The notes under the pieces: model-generated | What the model was told of the DNA's origin: nothing | Seen by the model: only the letters and a program-made list of their open reading frames with translations | Databases searched by the model: none | In this document: positions 10,307-21,364 of the stretch, one piece after another | How the letters are laid out: the number at the start of each line of letters is the position of its first letter | Position numbering within the stretch: position 1 is the first letter of the stretch | Made by a program: the position numbers and the translations under genes | Assembly: GCA_037501455.1 (NCBI GenBank) | Contig: CM074858.1 | Span: forward strand, 17,410,501 to 17,474,500 | Length of the DNA: 64,000 nucleotides | Origin: Lantana camara | Taxonomy: Eukaryota > Streptophyta > Magnoliopsida > Lamiales > Verbenaceae | Direction: 5' to 3'

Positions 10307-12772
10307 ATTATAGAAGTCTTAATTCTCTTACTAAGAAAGATCATTTTCCCCTCCCCTTTATTGATCAAATGCTCGAACGTTTAGCCGCGAAAACTCACAA
10401 TTGTTGTCTTGATGGTTATTCAGGATTCTATCAAATTCGTGTAGCGCCGGAGGACCAAGGAAAGACGACTTTCACATGTGCATTTAGGACCTTTGCGTTT
10501 AGACGAATGCCTTTTGGACTTTGCAATGCGCCGGCCTCCATTCAAAGGCGCATGGTAAGTATATTTTCTGAATATGTTGAGCAAATTATTGAGGTATTCA
10601 TGGACGATTTTACGATTTTCGGAATGTAACACCCAAGTTTTTCAAGGGTTTAAATATGACGTATGTGTTTACTAATGTGCACAATTTAATTAATTATATA
10701 TGTTTCATTATTATTTATTTTATTAATTTTATTAATTGTTTATGAATTCTTGAACGCTTATGCATATATGTTTGGGTTTGGGTGTCGTTTCTATTTGATT
10801 TGATTTCTGTTTTCATGGAAATTTAGCATGAGTGAATTATGTGTTCCGTGATCATGTTTATTTGCTCGTTGCATGATTTTGTTATTGTATGTTTGTGTTT
10901 TGTTTTCGTTTGTGTGATCGGAACCGAAAAGGGGGCTAAAGAGCATTTAGCGTACCTTGTGTTCCGGCGGCATATCTTGAGCTCGGGAACTCGGAATCAA
11001 GTTCTGTCACCTCCATCGCATTCGCATCGATGATTCGGAGATAATGGGTTAATCCTCATATTTTTATAAGACCATTTGGATCCCCGAATTTCATCCGAAA
11101 CGAGTAACTCGCATTTAAAATGACCATTCATGACTCTACCTAAGCTACGGACCTAAATTAACACACCTATGACCTAACCTTTGACCCTAACCCCACTTGG
11201 ACGCTCTCTCTCTCACCCTTATTAGCCCAAATCGGGATTCCAACCCCCCAAAACAAGATATTTTCAGCTAAAGAAAATAAGAGAAGGAAGAAAGGAGAGA
11301 AAGAAGAACCCTTTTGGCCCATTTGAGATTTTGGGCTCATCTCACATCCATTTCTTCTCCAATTTGAAAGGTAAGCTTATTTTTATGTTTTTTATCTCCT
11401 TGTGGTTCTTTTAAGTCCAATTTTGTATAATTTCACCATGATTTGAGTTAGGTTTGATATATTGAATGAATAGTAAGGGTTTGTGAAATTTTTATAATTC
11501 TTGCTTTAGATCTTGAGAATTTTTTAAGTATGAAGCATGATATATGATCCTAAGACACCCATATATGATTCTTTGATCTTATTTTGTGTGGTAGTTGTTG
11601 CTGCTATGTTTTCAGAAGGGATGCAGGGGTGAATAGGACCAATTTCGGAAGAAGAAGGCGTTGTTGCCATGAACGACAGTTACTGACTTCCTGCACAAAA
11701 CTGGGTAACACCAGTTACCTGGTACAGACACTTTACCTATGCTAAACAACTCCGATTGACCTGATTTTTGAACCCACGGAAACCTCTTGAAGTCTAGAAC
11801 ATCCTGTAATTGGAATCACCTTAAAATTCCATTTTGTTTGTGAGTTATCACCTTGGAAAAATGGTGTCGCCCCTTCGCCGGAATTCTACATTTGTCCAAC
11901 TTAGATCCTACGCCATTTTCACCTCGCTTTGAACTATGATTCGAGCCATATGTCTTTGGAAATCCCTGTTTGCCTAGTTTTATCTCCAATAAAAAAAAAA
12001 CCCAATTTACACTTCTCAAACTTCAGATATCCTCATTTCACGGCGGCTTGCGGATTGTAGAAAACTGTCAGATTTTGGAAGATCGTGCTCGGAGTTTCTT
12101 CTTATGCTTCTTTTCCTTTTTTCCTGTAATTTCCCACCCCAATTATGACCCTAACATGTTATATGGTGTGTTATGCTCATTTTTGAAATTTATGGATTCG
12201 TTTGGCGTGTTATGTGCAAGATATGAATTCACATGCCTTCATTGCTCCTTAATGCGCATGAATGCATTAATGCTTGGAGGGTGAACCCTGATTGCCTACT
12301 TTATCCATCTTTTATGATTCATATGAAGTGTGTACTTGTTGAAATATGCGTTATGATCATTGTTCAAAATTTATGGATCGATTTGATATGATACATGGGA
12401 GATATGAACTTGAATGATTATGAACGCTCCGAGAAAGAATGAAGTGATTGACTGTGTGCCTTAATGCATCTCCATGACATGATTTATTCTCTTATGTATA
12501 CCATATCACATTCATTGCATTGTCGTGCATCTTATATGGTTCATTTGGAGTCTTCAGTCTCACGACCACATAATGTTATCTTTGAACAGTTTGCTCTAGA
12601 TGCCGGGTTCATAGGTGTTCCTCAACCCTCTTTTCTTCTTGGTATTGTCGGTAAGGTGTAACAGGTGGGTTTCTCTTTTACTAGCTAAATAATAACCAAT
12701 ATCCCTCAACGTGTATGCTTTAAGACAAAGTAAGTATATATTTATATTAAGTCATTTTCTTTTATGATTTTT
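10307..12772 (+). repeat. Array unit 2
   Basis: The RT part (10307-10624) keeps an open frame through FMDDFTIFG. The LTR part starts at 10625 with TGTAACACCCAAG. From about 10670 onward the LTR matched unit 3 wherever I compared them, while the RT part differs at several bases. This implies the LTR portions were homogenised or duplicated more recently than the RT portions diverged. Confidence 0.9.
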
Positions 12773-15236
12773 ATTATAGAAGTCTTAATTCTATTACTAA
12801 GAAAGATCATTTTCCCCTCCCCTTTATTGATCAAATGCTCGAACGTTTAGCCGCGAAAACTCACAATTGTTGTCTTGATGGTTATTCAGGATTCTATCAA
12901 ATTCCTGTAGCACCGGAGGACCAAGGAAAGACGACTTTCACATGTGCATTAGGAACTTTGCGTTTAGACGAATGCCTTTTGGACTTTGCAATGCACCGGC
13001 TCCTTTCAAAGGCGCATGGTAAGTATATTTTCTGAATATGTTGAGCAAATTATTGAGGTATGCATGGACGATTTTACGGTTTTCGGAATGTAACACCCCA
13101 GTTTTTCAAGGGTTTAAATATGACGTATGCGTTTACTAATGTGCACAATTTAATTAATTATATATGTTTCATTATTATTTATTTTATTAATTTTATTAAT
13201 TGTTTATGAATTCTTGAACGCTTATGCATATATGTTTGGGTTTGGGTGTCGTTTCTATTTGATTTGATTTCTGTTTTCATGGAAATTTAGCATGAGTGAA
13301 TTATGTGTTCCGTGATCATGTTTATTTGCTCGTTGCATGATTTTGTTATTGTATGTTTGTGTTTTGTTTTCGTTTGTGTGATCGGAACCGAAAAGGGGGC
13401 TAAAGAGCATTTAGCGTACCTTGTGTTCCGGCGGCATATCTTGAGCTCGGGAACTCGGAATCAAGTTCTGTCACCTCCATCGCATTCGCATCGATGATTC
13501 GGAGATAATGGGTTAATCCTCATATTTTTATAAGACCATTTGGATCCCCGAATTTCATCCGAAACGAGTAACTCGCATTTAAAATGACCATTCATGACTC
13601 TACCTAAGCTACGGACCTAAATTAACACACCTATGACCTAACCTTTGACCCTAACCCCACTTGGACGCTCTCTCTCTCACCCTTATTAGCCCAAATCGGG
13701 ATTCCAACCCCCCAAAACAAGATATTTTCAGCTAAAGAAAATAAGAGAAGGAAGAAAGGAGAGAAAGAAGAACCCTTTTGGCCCATTTGAGATTTTGGGC
13801 TCATCTCACATCCATTTCTTCTCCAATTTGAAAGGTAAGCTTATTTTTATGTTTTTTATCTCCTTGTGGTTCTTTTAAGTCCAATTTTGTATAATTTCAC
13901 CATGATTTGAGTTAGGTTTGATATATTGAATGAATAGTAAGGGTTTGTGAAATTTTTATAATTCTTGCTTTAGATCTTGAGAATTTTTTAAGTATGAAGC
14001 ATGATATATGATCCTAAGACACCCATATATGATTCTTTGATCTTATTTTGTGTGGTAGTTGTTGCTGCTATGTTTTCAGAAGGGATGCAGGGGTGAATAG
14101 GACCAATTTCGGAAGAAGAAGGCGTTGTTGCCATGAACGACAGTTACTGACTTCCTGCACAAAACTGGGTAACACCAGTTACCTGGTACAGACACTTTAC
14201 CTATGCTAAACAACTCCGATTGACCTGATTTTTGAACCCACGGAAACCTCTTGAAGTCTAGAACATCCTGTAATTGGAATCACCTTAAAATTCCATTTTG
14301 TTTGTGAGTTATCACCTTGGAAAAATGGTGTCGCCCCTTCGCCGGAATTCTACATTTGTCCAACTTAGATCCTACGCCATTTTCACCTCGCTTTGAACTA
14401 TGATTCGAGCCATATGTCTTTGGAAATCCCTGTTTGCCTAGTTTTATCTCCAATAAAAAAAAAACCCAATTTACACTTCTCAAACTTCAGATATCCTCAT
14501 TTCACGGCGGCTTGCGGATTGTAGAAAACTGTCAGATTTTGGAAGATCGTGCTCGGAGTTTCTTCTTATGCTTCTTTTCCTTTTTTCCTGTAATTTCCCA
14601 CCCCAATTATGACCCTAACATGTTATATGGTGTGTTATGCTCATTTTTGAAATTTATGGATTCGTTTGGCGTGTTATGTGCAAGATATGAATTCACATGC
14701 CTTCATTGCTCCTTAATGCGCATGAATGCATTAATGCTTGGAGGGTGAACCCTGATTGCCTACTTTATCCATCTTTTATGATTCATATGAAGTGTGTACT
14801 TGTTGAAATATGCGTTATGATCATTGTTCAAAATTTATGGATCGATTTGATATGATACATGGGAGATATGAACTTGAATGATTATGAACGCTCCGAGAAA
14901 GAATGAAGTGATTGACTGTGTGCCTTAATGCATCTCCATGACATGATTTATTCTCTTATGTATACCATATCACATTCATTGCATTGTCGTGCATCTTATA
15001 TGGTTCATTTGGAGTCTTCAGTCTCACGACCACATAATGTTATCTTTGAACAGTTTGCTCTAGATGCCGGGTTCATAGGTGTTCCTCAACCCTCTTTTCT
15101 TCTTGGTATTGTCGGTAAGGTGTAACAGGTGGGTTTCTCTTTTACTAGCTAAATAATAACCAATATCCCTCAACGTGTATGCTTTAAGACAAAGTAAGTA
15201 TATATTTATATTAAGTCATTTTCTTTTATGATTTTT
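12773..15236 (+). repeat. Array unit 3
   Basis: RT part 12773-13088, LTR part 13089-15236. The RT fragment has two single-base deletions relative to units 1 and 2 (in the GCATTAGGAAC and CACCGGCTCC stretches) that shift its frame. Unit 4 and the copy before B share both. Confidence 0.92.
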
Positions 15237-17700
15237 ATTATAGAAGTCTTAATTCTATTACTAAGAAAGATCATTTTCCCCTCCCCTTTATTGATCAAAT
15301 GCTCGAACGTTTAGCCGCGAAAACTCACAATTGTTGTCTTGATGGTTATTCAGGATTCTATCAAATTCCTGTAGCACCGGAGGACCAAGGAAAGACGACT
15401 TTCACATGTGCATTAGGAACTTTGCGTTTAGACGAATGCCTTTTGGACTTTGCAATGCACCGGCTCCTTTCAAAGGCGCATGGTAAGTATATTTTCTGAA
15501 TATGTTGAGCAAATTATTGAGGTATGCATGGACGATTTTACGGTTTTCGGAATGTAACACCCCAGTTTTTCAAGGGTTTAAATATGACGTATGCGTTTAC
15601 TAATGTGCACAATTTAATTAATTATATATGTTTCATTATTATTTATTTTATTAATTTTATTAATTGTTTATGAATTCTTGAACGCTTATGCATATATGTT
15701 TGGGTTTGGGTGTCGTTTCTATTTGATTTGATTTCTGTTTTCATGGAAATTTAGCATGAGTGAATTATGTGTTCCGTGATCATGTTTATTTGCTCGTTGC
15801 ATGATTTTGTTATTGTATGTTTGTGTTTTGTTTTCGTTTGTGTGATCGGAACCGAAAAGGGGGCTAAAGAGCATTTAGCGTACCTTGTGTTCCGGCGGCA
15901 TATCTTGAGCTCGGGAACTCGGAATCAAGTTCTGTCACCTCCATCGCATTCGCATCGATGATTCGGAGATAATGGGTTAATCCTCATATTTTTATAAGAC
16001 CATTTGGATCCCCGAATTTCATCCGAAACGAGTAACTCGCATTTAAAATGACCATTCATGACTCTACCTAAGCTACGGACCTAAATTAACACACCTATGA
16101 CCTAACCTTTGACCCTAACCCCACTTGGACGCTCTCTCTCTCACCCTTATTAGCCCAAATCGGGATTCCAACCCCCCAAAACAAGATATTTTCAGCTAAA
16201 GAAAATAAGAGAAGGAAGAAAGGAGAGAAAGAAGAACCCTTTTGGCCCATTTGAGATTTTGGGCTCATCTCACATCCATTTCTTCTCCAATTTGAAAGGT
16301 AAGCTTATTTTTATGTTTTTTATCTCCTTGTGGTTCTTTTAAGTCCAATTTTGTATAATTTCACCATGATTTGAGTTAGGTTTGATATATTGAATGAATA
16401 GTAAGGGTTTGTGAAATTTTTATAATTCTTGCTTTAGATCTTGAGAATTTTTTAAGTATGAAGCATGATATATGATCCTAAGACACCCATATATGATTCT
16501 TTGATCTTATTTTGTGTGGTAGTTGTTGCTGCTATGTTTTCAGAAGGGATGCAGGGGTGAATAGGACCAATTTCGGAAGAAGAAGGCGTTGTTGCCATGA
16601 ACGACAGTTACTGACTTCCTGCACAAAACTGGGTAACACCAGTTACCTGGTACAGACACTTTACCTATGCTAAACAACTCCGATTGACCTGATTTTTGAA
16701 CCCACGGAAACCTCTTGAAGTCTAGAACATCCTGTAATTGGAATCACCTTAAAATTCCATTTTGTTTGTGAGTTATCACCTTGGAAAAATGGTGTCGCCC
16801 CTTCGCCGGAATTCTACATTTGTCCAACTTAGATCCTACGCCATTTTCACCTCGCTTTGAACTATGATTCGAGCCATATGTCTTTGGAAATCCCTGTTTG
16901 CCTAGTTTTATCTCCAATAAAAAAAAAACCCAATTTACACTTCTCAAACTTCAGATATCCTCATTTCACGGCGGCTTGCGGATTGTAGAAAACTGTCAGA
17001 TTTTGGAAGATCGTGCTCGGAGTTTCTTCTTATGCTTCTTTTCCTTTTTTCCTGTAATTTCCCACCCCAATTATGACCCTAACATGTTATATGGTGTGTT
17101 ATGCTCATTTTTGAAATTTATGGATTCGTTTGGCGTGTTATGTGCAAGATATGAATTCACATGCCTTCATTGCTCCTTAATGCGCATGAATGCATTAATG
17201 CTTGGAGGGTGAACCCTGATTGCCTACTTTATCCATCTTTTATGATTCATATGAAGTGTGTACTTGTTGAAATATGCGTTATGATCATTGTTCAAAATTT
17301 ATGGATCGATTTGATATGATACATGGGAGATATGAACTTGAATGATTATGAACGCTCCGAGAAAGAATGAAGTGATTGACTGTGTGCCTTAATGCATCTC
17401 CATGACATGATTTATTCTCTTATGTATACCATATCACATTCATTGCATTGTCGTGCATCTTATATGGTTCATTTGGAGTCTTCAGTCTCACGACCACATA
17501 ATGTTATCTTTGAACAGTTTGCTCTAGATGCCGGGTTCATAGGTGTTCCTCAACCCTCTTTTCTTCTTGGTATTGTCGGTAAGGTGTAACAGGTGGGTTT
17601 CTCTTTTACTAGCTAAATAATAACCAATATCCCTCAACGTGTATGCTTTAAGACAAAGTAAGTATATATTTATATTAAGTCATTTTCTTTTATGATTTTT
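15237..17700 (+). repeat. Array unit 4
   Basis: RT part 15237-15552, LTR part 15553-17700. It appears identical to unit 3 in the stretches compared, including the two RT deletions, which points to very recent duplication. Confidence 0.92.
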
Positions 17701-18016
17701 ATTATAGAAGTCTTAATTCTATTACTAAGAAAGATCATTTTCCCCTCCCCTTTATTGATCAAATGCTCGAACGTTTAGCCGCGAAAACTCACAATTGTTG
17801 TCTTGATGGTTATTCAGGATTCTATCAAATTCCTGTAGCACCGGAGGACCAAGGAAAGACGACTTTCACATGTGCATTAGGAACTTTGCGTTTAGACGAA
17901 TGCCTTTTGGACTTTGCAATGCACCGGCTCCTTTCAAAGGCGCATGGTAAGTATATTTTCTGAATATGTTGAGCAAATTATTGAGGTATGCATGGACGAT
18001 TTTACGGTTTTCGGAA
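17701..18016 (+). pseudogene. Fifth Athila RT fragment, directly before the complete B element
   Basis: RT fragment of the unit 3/4 type, with the same two frame-shifting deletions, ending TTTTCGGAA at the B LTR start. It encodes parts of RT from the LDGYSGFYQIPV motif to the catalytic aspartates, out of frame in the middle. The last five bases, CGGAA (18012-18016), serve as the left target duplication of B. Confidence 0.88.
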
Positions 18017-21000
18017 TGTAACACCCCAGTTTTTCAAGGGTTTAAATATGACGTATGCGTTTACTAATGTGCACAATTTAATTAATTATATATGTTTCAT
18101 TATTATTTATTTTATTAATTTTATTAATTGTTTATGAATTCTTGAACGCTTATGCATATATGTTTGGGTTTGGGTGTCGTTTCTATTTGATTTGATTTCT
18201 GTTTTCATGGAAATTTAGCATGAGTGAATTATGTGTTCCGTGATCATGTTTATTTGCTCGTTGCATGATTTTGTTATTGTATGTTTGTGTTTTGTTTTCG
18301 TTTGTGTGATGGGAACCGAAAAGGGGGCTAAAGAGTATTTAGCGTACCTTGTGTTCCGGCGGCATATCTTGAGCTCGGGAACTCAGAATCGAGTTCCGTC
18401 ACCTCCATTGCATTCGCATCGACGATTCGGAGATAATGGGTTAAGCCTCATATTTTTATAAGGCCATTTGGATCCCCGAATTTCAACCGAAATGAGCAAC
18501 TCGCATTTAAAATGACCATTCATGACTCTACCTAAGCTACGGACCTAAATTAACACACCTATGACCTAACCTTTGACCCTAACCCCACTTGCACACTCTC
18601 TCTCTCACCCTTATTAGCCCAAACCGAGATTCCAACCCCCTAAAACAAGATATTTTCAGCTAAAGAAAATAAGAGAAGGAAGAAAGGAGAGAAAGAAGAA
18701 CCCTTTTGCCCCATTTGAGATTTTGGGCTCATCTCACATCCATTTCGTCTCCAATTTGAAAGGTAAGCTTATTTTTATGTTTTTTATCTCCTTGTGGTTA
18801 TTTTAAGTCCGATTTTGTATAATTTTGCCATGATTTGAGTTAGGTTTGATATATTGAATGAATAGTAAGGGTTTGTGAAATTTTGATAATTCTTGCTTGA
18901 GATCCTTAGAATTTTTTTAGTATGAAGCATGATATATGATCCTAAGACACCCATATATGATTCTTTGATCTTATTTTGTGTGGTAGTTGTTGCTGCTATG
19001 TTTTGAGAAGGGGTGCAGGGGTGAACAGGACCAATTTCGGAAGAAGAAGGCGTTGTTGCCATTAACGCCCGTTACTGACTTCCTGCACAAAACTGGGTAA
19101 CGATAGTTACTTGGTATAGACCCTTTACCTATGCTAAACAACTCCGATTAACCTGATTTTTGAACCCACGGAAACCTCTTGAAGTCTAGAACATCCTCCA
19201 CTTGGTATCACCTTAAAATTCCTTTTGGTTTGTGAGTTATGACCTTCGAAAAATTGTGTTGCCACTTCGCTGAAATTCTAGATTTGTCCAACTTAGAGCC
19301 TACGCCATTTTTCACCTCGCTTTGAACTATGATTCGAGCCATATGTCTTTGGAAAGCCCTATTTGCCTAGTTTCATCTCCCATAAAAAAAACCCAATTTG
19401 GACTTCTCAAACTTCAGATATCCTCATTTCACGGCGGCTTGCGCATTGTGCAAAATTGTCAGATTTTGCAAGATTGTGTTCGGAGTTTCTTCTTATGCTT
19501 CTTTTCCATTTTTCTTGTAATTTCCCACCCCAGTTATGACCCTAACATGTTATATGGTGTGTTATGCTCATTTGTGAAATTTATGGATTCGTTTGGCGTG
19601 TTATGTGCAAGATATGAATTCACATGCCTTCATTGCTCCTTAATGCGCATAAATGCCTTAATGCTTGGAGGGTGAACCCTGATTGCCTACTTTATCCTTC
19701 TTTTATGATTTATATAAAGTGTGTACTTGTTGAAATATGCGTTATGACCATTGTTCAGAATTTATGGATCGATTTGATATGATGCACGGGAGATCTGAAC
19801 TTGAATGATTATGAACGCTCCAAGAAAGAATGAAGTGATTGACTATGTGCCTTAATGCATCTCCATGACATGATTTATTCTCTTATGCATACCATATCAC
19901 ATTCATTACATTGTCGTGCATCTTATATGGTTCATTTCGATTCTTGAGTCTCACGACCACATAATGTTATCTTTGAACAGGTTGCTCCAGATTTCGGGTT
20001 CATAGGTGTTCCTCAACCCTCTTTTCTTCTTGGATTTGTCGGTAAGGTGTAACAGGTGGGTTTCTCTTCTACTAGCTAAATAATGACCAATATCCCTCAA
20101 TGTGTATGCTTTAAGCCAAAGTAAGTATATATTTATATTGAGTTGCTTTCTTTTATGATCTAATATGCTTCAAGGAGTCTATGATTTTGATTGTTAAAAC
20201 CCCTTTTTCTTTTATGAATACCTTACCTAATGTTTTGGTGAGTATTGATTGATTGCACATATGGGGGCCCGGGGCTTGGTACATATGGCGATCCGGGGTG
20301 GCAAGGGCCGACGGTGATCCTATGTGCTAGTCCCAACCAAATTACAGATTCCGGAACTCGTTAGGAGATTAGCGAGGGAAGAGGGCTGAGCGTCTTTGGG
20401 GAACTCATGACACCCGTTTGGTCAATGATTGAGGTGGTCGGGTCTTGCTAACCTGTCCACCACCCGGAGGTAGAAGGTGTAAGTGTATTGATTGAATGAA
20501 TGCATAAATGTATGAATAAATGAATAAATGAATGAACGAACGAATGAATGAATGATTGTGACTGAATGAATGATTGTGTGATCATTAATGAACGAATAAA
20601 TGAATAAATGCACACATGAGGTGGAGGTTGGAGAATTCGCCCACTCGCCGGGCTCACGTATTGACCTCATGAATGAATGAATGAATGATATTTATTGTTG
20701 TAATCCCGAGTGTTGTTTTATTTCGTTTTCACCCACTTGGGAAAATATTTCAAAAACCTCGCACGGGATTATAGCTTGCATGCGTGGGTGTTTAAATTCT
20801 TGTAACATTATATTATTAAGCCCTGTTTATACCCACCAGTTTCCTATAGACTGAACCCGGCTTTGTTTCAGTTCTTGCAGGTTTTGGAGTGCTGGGCGGG
20901 AGTTTGAGTCTATCAGGTCTTTTGGTCTAGTCCGAGTCACACTACACGCATATTGTAATTGATTGAGTTATGCATTGAATGTATGAAATATTAATGGTAC

Positions 21001-21343
21001 TTTGTGATATTCGGGATAGGCTTATAGGAATAGTTGAGCCCGTGAATTGTGAAATTTTGATTTATGATTTATGATTTATGTATGAATTTCGGGACTAGGT
21101 AATTATGTTAGTTGAACCCGTCACTTGCTGCTTATGTTGTAATTGAACTTATGATTTGCTTCCGCACGTGAATTTAATTTTGGTTAATTGCTTATTTGGT
21201 TTCGGAGTTTTAGCCCCGCCTAGCATAGTGTGTGAGTGGTCTCCCGTTCGCTATGATTCGGATTCGGGTACGGACTTCCCATTTCGTAACCGAGTTTAGG
21301 TTATAGTACGGGGGATGTGGCGCCTTCCATTTGGGGTGCTACA
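18017..21343 (+). repeat. Element B 5' LTR, full length
   Basis: Starts TGTAACACCCCAG and ends GGGTGCTACA. The first ~290 bp match the array units; from about 18310 (GTGATGGGAACC) it matches the unit 1 type (GAGTTCCGTCACCTCCATTG), so it looks like a recombinant. It contains a donor-like AAAG|GTAAGC (18763), a palindrome pair (19063-19110), TGAA-rich microsatellite stretches (about 20488-20690), an acceptor-like TTGCAG|GT (20875-20882) and the boxes GTGCTGGGCGGGAG (20889) and CCCCGCCTAGC (about 21214). Confidence 0.9.
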
Positions 21344-21351
21344 TCCTTAAG

Positions 21352-21364
21352 TGGTATCAGAGCC
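21352..21364 (+). promoter_or_regulatory. Element B primer-binding site (tRNA-Met type)
   Basis: TGGTATCAGAGCC begins 8 nt after the LTR end at 21343. It is complementary to the plant initiator tRNA-Met 3' end and sets the internal boundary of the element. Confidence 0.92.

Larger units (their letters stand above)
7846..17700 (+). repeat. Tandem array of ~2.46 kb units, each Athila RT fragment plus B-LTR 5' part
   Basis: Four head-to-tail units, each made of about 315 bp of Athila RT followed by about 2.15 kb of the 5' part of the B LTR. LTR starts are at 8164, 10625, 13089, 15553 and 18017, i.e. spacings of 2461, 2464, 2464 and 2464. In every unit the LTR breaks at the same place and joins back to RT at ATTATAGAAG. 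The third and fourth units looked identical in every stretch I compared. The array leads into the complete B element. It arose after B inserted, since each unit contains the insertion junction. Confidence 0.93.

Noticed and set aside
11816..17589. Sets of identical ORFs repeating every 2464 bp
   Set aside because: They are chance frames in the repeated LTR; identity reflects recent array duplication, not protein conservation.
7846..17700. Assembly error as the full explanation of the array
   Set aside because: Units 1, 2 and 3 differ at diagnostic sites and unit lengths vary (2461, 2466, 2464), so at least these are separate. The identical units 3 and 4 could still be miscounted, as noted in the finding.
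20422..20670. Minus-strand ORFs rich in Ser, Ile, His and Phe
   Set aside because: Product of the TGAA-type microsatellite in the B LTR; the same appears at 26987-27373.
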